Shown: positions 26,964-33,451 of the stretch, piece by piece
How positions within the stretch are numbered: the first letter of the stretch is position 1
Layout of the letters: each line of letters begins with the position of its first letter
Assembly (NCBI GenBank): GCA_937927415.1
Contig: CALBDS010000033.1
Coordinates: 1-64,000 of the forward strand
DNA length: 64,000 bases
DNA from: an uncultured Rhodospirillaceae bacterium
Lineage (GTDB): Bacteria; Pseudomonadota; Alphaproteobacteria; Azospirillales; Azospirillaceae
Direction: 5' to 3'
Program-made: the position numbers and the translations under genes
The notes under the pieces: generated by a model
Databases searched by the model: none
What the model was told of the DNA's origin: nothing
What the model saw: only the letters and a program-made list of their open reading frames with translations

Positions 26964-27749
26964 ATGGCGGTACTGCACGGGGAACGGCGGGGGCGGGTGC
27001 TCGTTCTCACCATCGACGACCCGACGACACGCAACGCGCTGGGGCCGGACATCTACGAAGCGGGAGCGGAGGCGCTGCGGCGTGCCGGTGAGGATCCCGG
27101 CATCGGCGCTGTGGTGCTGACCGGTGCCGGCGCGACCTTCAGCAGCGGCGGTAACCTGAATCGGCTGGCCGGCCTGCGCGACGGTACACCGGAGACGGTG
27201 CGCGCAGGGATCCAGGGGTTGCATGGTTTCGTGCAGGCGATCCGCACTTGCTCGAAGCCGGTGATTGCCGCCGTGGAGGGCGGAGCGGCCGGGGCCGGTT
27301 TCTCCCTGATGCTTGCTTGTGACTTGGTCGTGGCGGCGCGCGGCGCTCGCTTCGTGCTGGCTTACGTCAAGGTGGGGCTGAGCCCGGACGGCGGTGCCAC
27401 GGCCTTCCTGGCGCAGACCCTCCCGCGCCAGTTGGCGGCGGAACTCGCCATGGAGGGTGGCGTGGTGGAGGCCGAGCGCCTGCATCAGGCGGGGATCGTC
27501 AACGCTCTGTGCGAACCGGGCGCTGCGCTGGACACGGCGCTCGCCCGCGCCGGAACGCTGGCCTCGGGGCCGGGGGAGGCAATTGCTTCCATCAAGCGCC
27601 TGCTGGACGCGGCGTACGCTGGCGGGTTGGATGCGCAGTTGGATCGCGAGCGCGACAGCTTCGTTGCCAACCTGTTCCACGCTGATGCGGGGGAAGGGAT
27701 CGCCGCCTTCCGCGAGAAGCGCCCCGCGGCTTTTGGCGGGGTGGGGTGA
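26964..27749 (+). CDS. Crotonase family protein (isomerase-like active site)
   Basis: A 261-residue enoyl-CoA hydratase/isomerase superfamily protein: GAVVLTGAGATFSSGGNL near residue 52 forms the CoA/oxyanion pocket and EGGAAGAGFSLMLACDLVV near 104 the second oxyanion segment. The two glutamates of true hydratases are not there: the first position reads GFSLM (Ser) and the second AYVKVG. Instead it has the Asp of GLSPDGGAT near 140, as in PaaG-like isomerases and related members. It may therefore be an isomerase or another crotonase rather than a hydratase. Start at 26964 with a GGGAG-like site. It lies 55 bases after ETF-QO and 3 bases before the next gene. Confidence 0.82.
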   Translation: MAVLHGERRGRVLVLTIDDPTTRNALGPDIYEAGAEALRRAGEDPGIGAVVLTGAGATFSSGGNLNRLAGLRDGTPETVRAGIQGLHGFVQAIRTCSKPVIAAVEGGAAGAGFSLMLACDLVVAARGARFVLAYVKVGLSPDGGATAFLAQTLPRQLAAELAMEGGVVEAERLHQAGIVNALCEPGAALDTALARAGTLASGPGEAIASIKRLLDAAYAGGLDAQLDRERDSFVANLFHADAGEGIAAFREKRPAAFGGVG

Positions 27750-27752
27750 ACG

Positions 27753-28766
27753 ATGCTGAATACCCGTGTCACCGCCTTTTTCGAGACCCGCCTGCCCATC
27801 GTCGCCAGCGGCCTGCAATGGCTGGCGACCGCCGACTATGCTGCGGCGGCATCGCGTGCAGGCATCATGGGCTTCATGACCGCAGCCAGTTTCCCCGACC
27901 TGCCGGCCCTGCGCGCCGGAATTCGGCGCTGCCGCGACCTGTGCGAGGGGGGGCCTTTCGGTGTCAACGTGTCGATGCTGCCCAAGCTGGTGGAGGGCGA
28001 CCGTGCCGAGGCGATCTTTGACCTGATCGCCGACGAGGGGGTACGCTTCGTCGAAACCTCAGGCCGCAATCCGGAGCCCCACCTGCCGTGCCTGCACGCT
28101 GCCGGCATTAAGGTGGTGCATAAGGTGTCCACGGTGAAGCACGCCCGCAAGGCGCAGGCGCTGGGCGTGGACATGGTGGAGATCATCGGCGCGGAGGCCG
28201 GGGGCCATCCGGGTATGGCGCTGGTCGGCACCATCGTCCAAGCTGCACTAGCGGCGCGGGATATCACCATACCCTTGGTGGTTGGCGGTGGAATCGGCAC
28301 CGGCGCGCAACTGGTGGCTGCCCTGGCACTAGGGGCGGACGGCGTTCTGATGGGGACGCGCTTCCTGGTCGCTGAGGAAGTGTGGGCGCACCCCGCGTAC
28401 AAGCGCCGTCTTGTGAAGGCGGAGGAGGCTGACACGATGCTGGTCATGCAATCCCTGCGCAACACGGTGCGCGCGCTGCGTAACGAGACGACGGAGCGCA
28501 TCCAGGCGATTGAGAAGGAGACCCCCGGCAACCTCGCGGCACTGATGCCGCTGATCAGCGGCAAGCTTGGCCGGCAGGCCTACGAGACGGGCGAGACGCA
28601 GACGGGAATGCTGTCGCTGGGCCAGTCAGTAGCCTTTGCGGACCGCGTCGAACCGATGGCGCGCATCGTGGAGCGGATCTCGGATGAGGCGGTGAATGCG
28701 TTGCAGCGGGTAAATAGGCTGAGCGGGTCATGGGAAAGAATTACTGAGCGTCCTCCGGAGCTATAG
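27753..28766 (+). CDS. Nitronate monooxygenase-like FMN oxidoreductase
   Basis: A 337-residue TIM-barrel flavoprotein of the nitronate monooxygenase / 2-nitropropane dioxygenase family. Seen: RAGIMGFMTAASFPDLPALR near residue 35, FGVNVSMLP near 70, the GAEAGGHPG phosphate/flavin motif near 150, IPLVVGGGIGTGAQLVAALA near 175 and GADGVLMGTRFLVAEE near 195. It uses FMN; true nitronate activity cannot be inferred, since many relatives in acyl-CoA catabolic clusters have unknown reactions. It is the last gene of the plus-strand arm. The next 360 bases hold only an IS remnant. Confidence 0.85.
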   Translation: MLNTRVTAFFETRLPIVASGLQWLATADYAAAASRAGIMGFMTAASFPDLPALRAGIRRCRDLCEGGPFGVNVSMLPKLVEGDRAEAIFDLIADEGVRFVETSGRNPEPHLPCLHAAGIKVVHKVSTVKHARKAQALGVDMVEIIGAEAGGHPGMALVGTIVQAALAARDITIPLVVGGGIGTGAQLVAALALGADGVLMGTRFLVAEEVWAHPAYKRRLVKAEEADTMLVMQSLRNTVRALRNETTERIQAIEKETPGNLAALMPLISGKLGRQAYETGETQTGMLSLGQSVAFADRVEPMARIVERISDEAVNALQRVNRLSGSWERITERPPEL

Positions 28767-29127
28767 CTTTTTTGCACTTTGCGTGGATCAGGCTGCGAGC
28801 AGGGCGCGATGGCGAGGCGAATCGAAGTTAGCACGTCCATATCTGATGTCTGGGCAGCTTCAGCATGTGGACCTGCGCCTCTGCCTGCCCACTGCTCCAG
28901 GGCGACGGTCGCTGTTTTCCGGTAGGGCCACCGCCTCCTGCTTGATCTCGTCCGAGAAAAAGCGCCGTGTTGTCGCCATCAACCACCTCTCCGCCCCCGA
29001 CGGGAGCTTGACAGAGATATCCATTGCCTCGGGGGAGGGGTGCAGCGGGTGGTAGTCTGAATCTGAAGTGGTGGTCTAAATCTGAATGTGTCTCAGCAGC
29101 CGGCTAATATTGCCGTTAAGGTGTTCA
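28767..29127. other. Gene-poor gap with mobile-element debris
   Basis: This stretch separates the catabolic arm from the integrase. It contains one transposase remnant (28860-28979) and two near-copies of a short motif (gtctgaatctgaa and gtctaaatctgaa around 29055-29085). No intact gene or clear terminator is seen. Confidence 0.5.
28860..28979 (-). pseudogene. Remnant of an IS3-type transposase OrfA (N-terminus)
   Basis: A 39-codon minus-strand frame starts MATTRRFFSDEIKQEAVAL, the usual first helix of small IS3-type OrfA helix-turn-helix proteins, then loses similarity and stops. The helix-turn-helix proper and OrfB are absent. It is a dead fragment beside the presumed end of an integrative element. 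Confidence 0.55.
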
Positions 29128-30303
29128 TCAACGCCCGCCAGATTCACCAGTAGCTATGAGCAGAGCGGAGGCAAGACGCTCGGCAATCTTGTCGGCTGCC
29201 ATCTTCACTGGTGTGGCGGCGAGATGGGCATAGCGAGCGGTGGTTTGCACCTGCGTATGTCCCAGCAGCTTACCGATCATGGAGAGTCCCTCGCCGACCG
29301 CAAGCCCACCGGACGCGAAAGTATGCCGCAAATCGTGAATGCGAACTTGTTTGAGGTTCGCCTTGTCGCGGACCCGCCGCCAGGGGCGTTGAAGGTCGGT
29401 GAGGTGGGTTCCGGGCTTCGTTCCTACAATCACAAATGGGTTCTCGTCTGCCACCGGAATGGAGCGGAGCACGTTGATGGCCGCAGTGCCCAGATGCACG
29501 ACCTTTGCCCCGGTCTTGCTGTCCGGCAATCGGAGTTCCCCCTCGGCGAGATGGACATGCTCCCAGCGGAGAGTTTGGATCTCGCCCAGCCGGCAGCCGG
29601 TCAGCAGAAGAAGGCGAAAGGCGGCCACCGCGTACATGCATTCTGCTTCCGCGTCCGCAAGCGCCCGGCCGAGCGCTTCGACCTCCTTCTGGGACAGGAA
29701 CCGCTCGCGCTTGTGCTCGGGATACCGCTCGACCTCCTCGCAGGGGTTGGTGTGCCGGTCGCGCAAGCCCCAGACTTCGGCTAGGTTCATCATTTTCGAC
29801 AGGACGCCCAGAGTCCGGTTGGCTTGGTAGGGGATGTGGGCCAGCGACCCATGCAGTTCCGCGACATCGGCGGCGGTGACCGACCGGACACGCTGGGTGC
29901 CGAAGAAGGGGTTCAGAAACAGGTCGATGGACCGCTGGTACTCCCGCTGGGTGGACGGCTTGCAGCGGATGGCAACATGCTCCTTCAGGAACCGGGCTCC
30001 GAGTTGCTCCATGGTCGTCGATTGGCGCAGAGCGTCGCGGGTGAACGCCGGGTCGTCGCCACCCCCCTTCGCCTGGCCGAGAAGGGCCATCGCCTTCTGC
30101 CGGGCGACCTCCGCGGTGACGGGGCCGAACTGGCCGATCATGATGCGGCGGGTGCGGCCATGGCGCCGGTACTGGACGAGGAAGAAGCGCTTGCCGCTGG
30201 GCATCACCCGGACGCCGAATCCCGGCAGTTCGGCGTCGAAGGCGATGTAGTTCTTGGCTCTGGTTTCGAGTGCCTCAACGGTGCGCTTGGTAAGTTTCGG
30301 CAT
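29128..30303 (-). CDS. Tyrosine-type site-specific integrase (DUF4102/phage P4-like)
   Basis: A 391-residue integrase. The N-terminal arm-binding domain (about 1-90) has FDAELPGFGVRVMPSGKRFF and RRIMIGQFGPVTAEVARQKA. A core-binding SAM-like domain follows (about 105-185), then the catalytic domain with the full set: Arg in LTGCRLGEIQTLRW, Lys in LPDSKTGAKVV, HDLRHTFAS (His and Arg), LGHTQVQTTARYAHL (His and nucleophilic Tyr). It looks intact and should excise and integrate its element by recombining attachment sites. The start at 30303 is chosen because MPKLTKRTVEALET is the standard N-terminus; the frame is open further upstream without similarity. It points away from a partial tRNA 200 bases upstream, its probable attachment site. 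Confidence 0.92.
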   Translation of the reverse strand: MPKLTKRTVEALETRAKNYIAFDAELPGFGVRVMPSGKRFFLVQYRRHGRTRRIMIGQFGPVTAEVARQKAMALLGQAKGGGDDPAFTRDALRQSTTMEQLGARFLKEHVAIRCKPSTQREYQRSIDLFLNPFFGTQRVRSVTAADVAELHGSLAHIPYQANRTLGVLSKMMNLAEVWGLRDRHTNPCEEVERYPEHKRERFLSQKEVEALGRALADAEAECMYAVAAFRLLLLTGCRLGEIQTLRWEHVHLAEGELRLPDSKTGAKVVHLGTAAINVLRSIPVADENPFVIVGTKPGTHLTDLQRPWRRVRDKANLKQVRIHDLRHTFASGGLAVGEGLSMIGKLLGHTQVQTTARYAHLAATPVKMAADKIAERLASALLIATGESGGR

Positions 30304-30505
30304 GTCTTCCCTCCGTCTCCCAGGCGTAATTCCATCCGGTTCGTGGCAGCGCCGTGGAAGCACCAGGATGAAAACCGCGTGGGGCTGTGGCGTAGGAAAG
30401 AAATGGCCAGTTCCTTGGATTGTACAAGTGGAATCAAGGTGTTGTAGAAGTAACTGATACTGTGGAGAGCGACCGGAAAGCTTGGCGTAGAGGGCTGAAA
30501 ACTGA

Positions 30506-30550
30506 CTCATAACCTGAAGGTCGTCAGTTCAAATCTGGCCCCCGCAACCA
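30506..30550 (+). other. Attachment-site core: 3' fragment of tRNA-Met (CAU)
   Basis: The bases fold as the 3' part of a tRNA: anticodon loop CTCATAA (30506-30512), variable loop AGGTC, T stem-loop GTCAG-TTCAAAT-CTGGC (30523-30539), acceptor CCCCGCA (30540-30546), discriminator A and CCA (30548-30550). The matching 5' acceptor (TGCGGGG), D arm and 5' anticodon stem are not present upstream, where actga replaces the needed tcagg. So it is a tRNA-derived att core, not a working tRNA. With the integrase on its 5' side and a terminator on its 3' side, it reads as the distal end of an element lying to the left. Confidence 0.75.
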
Positions 30551-30557
30551 AAATTAA

Positions 30558-30591
30558 GCCGCTGATTTCCAAAAGAAATCAGCGGCTTTTT
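30558..30591 (+). terminator. Rho-independent terminator behind the tRNA fragment
   Basis: A perfect 12-bp stem (GCCGCTGATTTC with GAAATCAGCGGC, loop CAAAA) is followed by five T residues. It starts 8 bases after the CCA of the tRNA fragment, as expected for the native terminator of the original tRNA gene, so the right flank is probably the original host side. Confidence 0.85.
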
Positions 30592-30818
30592 GCTGTTTGG
30601 ACCACTCCGCTCCAAACCGCTTCCAGAATCAAACCGGAATCATTTGGGCGGAAATTCCCGCGCGTTCCAGCGTAGGAGGCGGAGGGACCGGGCTGGGGGA
30701 AACAGCCCCGAAGAGCCTGTGTCCGTGCGTGGGGGAATGAAAAAGGACGAGGGCCGAGGTGGGGGCCGCGACGGGTTTCGGGGCTGGCGGGCAGGCCTCC
30801 AGCCGGCCCGCCGCGGAG

Positions 30819-30844
30819 TGAACCGCGCCGGGATTGTCGGCGGC
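30819..30844 (+). repeat. Left terminal inverted repeat of the IS3 element
   Basis: Perfect 26-bp inverted match to 32114-32139; begins with TG as in IS3-family ends. orfA starts 28 bases inward. Confidence 0.9.
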
Positions 30845-30871
30845 TCCAACTCCTGAGAAGGTGGAGCAACG

Positions 30872-31195
30872 ATGAGCAAGACAACGAACAAATTTTCCCC
30901 GGAAGTCCGGTCACGCGCGGTTCGCTTGGTTCTGGACCACGAGAAGGATCACCCGTCCCGCTGGGCGGCGATCTCGTCGGTTGCGACGAAGATCGGTTGC
31001 TCGGCGCACACGCTGAACGAGTGGGTGAAGAAGGCCGAGGTGGACAATGGCAGTCGGGCGGGCATTCCGAGGGATGTGCAGGAGAAGCTGAAAGCGCAGG
31101 AGCGGGAGATCCCGGAACTGCGGCAGGCGAACGAGATTTTGCGCAAGGCGTCGGCGTATTTCGCGATGGCGGAGCTCGACCGCCGACCAAAATGA
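30872..31195 (+). CDS. IS3-family transposase OrfA
   Basis: A 107-residue OrfA: an N-terminal helix-turn-helix (KFSPEVRSRAVRLVLDHEK, then KIGCSAHTLNEWVKKAEV) and a C-terminal leucine-zipper-like helix (KLKAQEREIPELRQANEILRK). It provides DNA binding for the fused OrfAB transposase. It ends CCAAAATGA, and orfB begins on the overlapping ATG; the A-run would allow the -1 frameshift that normally makes OrfAB. A GGAG site precedes the ATG at 30872. Confidence 0.9.
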   Translation: MSKTTNKFSPEVRSRAVRLVLDHEKDHPSRWAAISSVATKIGCSAHTLNEWVKKAEVDNGSRAGIPRDVQEKLKAQEREIPELRQANEILRKASAYFAMAELDRRPK

Positions 31196-32100
31196 TGCTG
31201 GGTTTCATCGAGACCCACCGCCAGGACTACGGGGTCGAGCCGATCTGCAAGGTTCTGCCGATCGCCCCGTCCACTGTGCGTCGGCATGCCGCCCGCCAGG
31301 CCGATCCGGCCAAGTTGCCGGAACGGGCCCGTCGGGATGCCGGGTTGAAGGCCGACATCCGGCGGGTGTTTGACGAGAATTTCCAGGTTTATGGAGTGCG
31401 TAAAGTGTGGCGGCAGTTGCAACGCGAGGGCCGGAAAGTGGCCCGTTGCACGGTCGGGCGGCTGATGCGCGGGATGAGCCTGCGGGGCGTCATTCGCGGC
31501 AAGCCGGTGAAAACGACCATCCAGGACAAGGGCTTGCCCTGTCCTCAGGATCATGTAAACCGGCAGTTCCGCGCCGAACGGCCGGACATGCTGTGGGTGT
31601 CGGATTTCACTTACGTTCCCACTTGGAACGGTTTTGTCTATGTGGACTTCATCATAGACGCCTTCGCTCGCAAGATCGTTGGCTGGCGGGTTTCCCGGAC
31701 GGCCGATGCCGGCTTTGTCCTGGATGCTCTCGAACAGGCCCTGCATCAGCGCCGGCCGGTCGGCAAATCCGGGCTGGTTCACCACTCGGACAGGGGCAAT
31801 CAATATGTGTCCATCAAGTACACCGAGCGTCTGCTCCTGGCTGACATCGAACCCTCCGTCGGCAGCGTCGGCGATTCCTATGACAACGCCTTGGCCGGAA
31901 CCGTCAACGGTCTCTACAAGGCCGAGATCATCCACAGGCGCGGACCTTGGAAATCCTTCGAGGCCGTCGAATACGCCACCCTCGAATGGGGCGATTGGTT
32001 CAACAACAGGCGCCTGCTCGAACCCATCGGAAATATTCCGCCAGCCGAGGCCGAGCGACGTTATTATGCTGACCGGGAGACCATGCCCATAGCGGCATGA
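31192..32100 (+). CDS. IS3-family transposase OrfB with mutated DDE triad
   Basis: A 302-residue integrase-core protein (the frame is open upstream, overlapping orfA, to allow frameshift fusion). The HTH_21-like region FQVYGVRKVWRQLQREGRKV is near residue 65. The first catalytic Asp is in MLWVSDFTYVPTWNGF, the second in GLVHHSDRGNQYVS. Exactly 35 residues later the sequence is DNALAGTVNGLYKAE, where relatives have DNALAE; the codon is GGA in place of GAA. The DDE triad is therefore DDG and the enzyme should be inactive although the frame is full length. Confidence 0.92.
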   Translation: MMLGFIETHRQDYGVEPICKVLPIAPSTVRRHAARQADPAKLPERARRDAGLKADIRRVFDENFQVYGVRKVWRQLQREGRKVARCTVGRLMRGMSLRGVIRGKPVKTTIQDKGLPCPQDHVNRQFRAERPDMLWVSDFTYVPTWNGFVYVDFIIDAFARKIVGWRVSRTADAGFVLDALEQALHQRRPVGKSGLVHHSDRGNQYVSIKYTERLLLADIEPSVGSVGDSYDNALAGTVNGLYKAEIIHRRGPWKSFEAVEYATLEWGDWFNNRRLLEPIGNIPPAEAERRYYADRETMPIAA

Positions 32101-32113
32101 CTCACGAACAATG

Positions 32114-32139
32114 GCCGCCGACAATCCCGGCGCGGTTCA
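32114..32139 (-). repeat. Right terminal inverted repeat of the IS3 element
   Basis: Perfect 26-bp inverted match to 30819-30844, 13 bases after the orfB stop. Confidence 0.9.
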
Positions 32140-32540
32140 GCCCGTATGCCGATCCGCTTTGGTAAGCTGAAACACATATGGAGCTTCGATCGGAGCAATC
32201 CAGAAGAAAATAAGCCCATACAGGGCCATATCCGCACGAAATGGGGTTGGAGATGCAGCGTAATGGACATTATCTGCACACACCGCTATAAATCGCCGAT
32301 TAACCGTAGCGGCCAGCACCCTTAATTTCTGAAGAGATTTTTTGGAAAGATCGTGTACAAGCCGACATCGATTATCGATACGTCATCTTGTATTGAGCAC
32401 TGACCACCCTATGTAAGGAAGGTCGAAGTTGCTCTGGGCTATCCGTTTTCCAGACCCGTTCAGGTCTGGGTCGCTCCCCGAAGTGAATTTGATGCCCTGC
32501 CACATATCGTGCGGGGCCACGCCAGAAAGGGAAACGACCC
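32140..32540. other. Intergenic stretch and long 5' leader of cspA
   Basis: No clear gene in 400 bases. The left part is AT-rich. A short minus-strand frame (down to 32137) encodes a hydrophobic piece ALYGLIFFWIAPIEAP and ends exactly in the IS terminal repeat, so it could be a gene cut by the IS, but it resembles nothing I know. The right 150 bases probably form the long untranslated leader common to cold-shock genes. Confidence 0.4.
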
Positions 32541-32750
32541 ATGGCTATCGGTACCGTCAAATGGTTCAACACCGCTAAAGGCTTTGGCTTCATCCAGCCG
32601 GAAGACGGCACGGCCGACATCTTCGTCCACATCTCCGCCGTCGAACGTTCAGGCATCGGCAATCTCGTCGAGGGGCAGAAGCTCTCCTACGAGACGGTGC
32701 GTGACCCGCGCAAGGGGAAGGTCAGCGCGGAGAACCTGCGCGCGCTCTGA
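32541..32750 (+). CDS. cspA: Cold-shock protein CspA family
   Basis: A 69-residue single cold-shock domain. RNP1 is KGFGFIQ (about residues 13-19) and RNP2 is DIFVHIS (about 27-33), preceded by GTVKWFNTAKG. It is a cytoplasmic RNA/ssDNA chaperone that melts mRNA structure. An AAAGGGAAA site lies just upstream. It is the left member of a pair of CspA genes placed on either side of ndvB, facing it. Confidence 0.95.
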   Translation: MAIGTVKWFNTAKGFGFIQPEDGTADIFVHISAVERSGIGNLVEGQKLSYETVRDPRKGKVSAENLRAL

Positions 32751-32833
32751 CGCACACATGCCGGCACACTGATGGGAGGGGTGGTTTCGGCCACCCTTCG
32801 CATGCCTGTCCTGTCACGTTGGCAAGGAGCCCT

Positions 32834-32986
32834 ATGACAATCCTTCCCCTTTCTACCGACAAACCGTCCGATCCACCCCAGGTGAACCGGACCGTCGATA
32901 CCGCCCCCGCAACGCCGCGCGTGCCGGAGTGGCCAGGGATCACGCCTGATGAGGTGCGCCGCATCGTTCGCGCTGTCATCGGCTGA
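32834..32986 (+). CDS. Small hypothetical protein (50 aa)
   Basis: A 50-residue frame with a good AAGGAG ribosome site 7 bases before the ATG. It is proline- and acid-rich at first (STDKPSDPPQ, TAPATPRVPEWPG) and ends in a short amphipathic helix ITPDEVRRIVRAVIG. Third codon positions are G/C-rich in this frame. No family recognised. It lies between cspA and another small gene on the same strand and could be co-expressed. Confidence 0.55.
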   Translation: MTILPLSTDKPSDPPQVNRTVDTAPATPRVPEWPGITPDEVRRIVRAVIG

Positions 32987-33028
32987 CCTTCCGGTTTCAT
33001 ACCCAGCCACCCAGAGCGCGAGGCCGCG

Positions 33029-33265
33029 ATGACACTTCTGGAAAGACTCCCCGACATGGCCGACGATGCACTCGGAACACTGGGAGCGAACGCCGAACGT
33101 CTGGCCGTATCGGGTACGCCAAAGCAGATGAAGGAGGCCCAGGCCGTATTGCCGGCGATCCACGCGGAGATCACCGCGCGTCGCGAACGCAAAGCCGCCG
33201 AAGCCCCGAAGCAATCCACCAGAAGCCGGAAGCCTCCAAAAGCGAAAGCGGCCGAGGCGCTCTGA
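33029..33265 (+). CDS. Small basic hypothetical protein (78 aa)
   Basis: A 78-residue protein with an N-terminal helical region (MTLLERLPDMADDALGTL, then ERLAVSGTPKQMKEAQAVLP) and a lysine/arginine-rich tail (RSRKPPKAKAAEAL). It may bind nucleic acid through the tail, but that is a guess from charge only. Third on the plus strand after cspA; a terminator-like hairpin follows, then the convergent ndvB. Confidence 0.6.
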   Translation: MTLLERLPDMADDALGTLGANAERLAVSGTPKQMKEAQAVLPAIHAEITARRERKAAEAPKQSTRSRKPPKAKAAEAL

Positions 33266-33286
33266 ACAGTCGTGTCAGGTTACGGT

Positions 33287-33316
33287 GGACCGGCTGTCCT
33301 AAAGGGCAGCCGGTCC
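33287..33316. terminator. Hairpin between convergent genes
   Basis: A perfect 10-bp stem (GGACCGGCTG with CAGCCGGTCC, 10-base loop) lies between the convergent small gene and ndvB. There is no T run on either side, so it may act with Rho or be only a stabilising 3' structure. Confidence 0.45.
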
Positions 33317-33451
33317 CATGCTTGACGGTGCTTCTGCGGCGGCGGGCCCCGATCGAAACGGGGATGGCGGACGGTCGTTCCCGACGCGTCCGCCTGCACG
33401 GCCAACCTGAAACTCCCCGCCGTCCTGCTCCCTCTCGGGAGTTGGCCCGGT

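Larger units (their letters stand above)
30819..32139 (+). mobile_element. IS3-family insertion sequence, 1321 bp, transposase inactivated
   Basis: The element is bounded by perfect 26-bp inverted repeats (30819-30844 and 32114-32139) beginning TGAACCGCGCCGGGATTGTC, and holds orfA and orfB in the overlapping arrangement of the IS3 family. Flanking bases (gag on the left, gcc on the right) show no target duplication, so it has recombined since insertion or the duplication has decayed. OrfB carries a Gly at the catalytic Glu position. Confidence 0.9.

Noticed and set aside
30470..30550. A complete tRNA-Met gene
   Set aside because: Only the part from the anticodon loop to CCA folds. The 5' acceptor strand and D arm are missing and the 5' anticodon stem does not pair.
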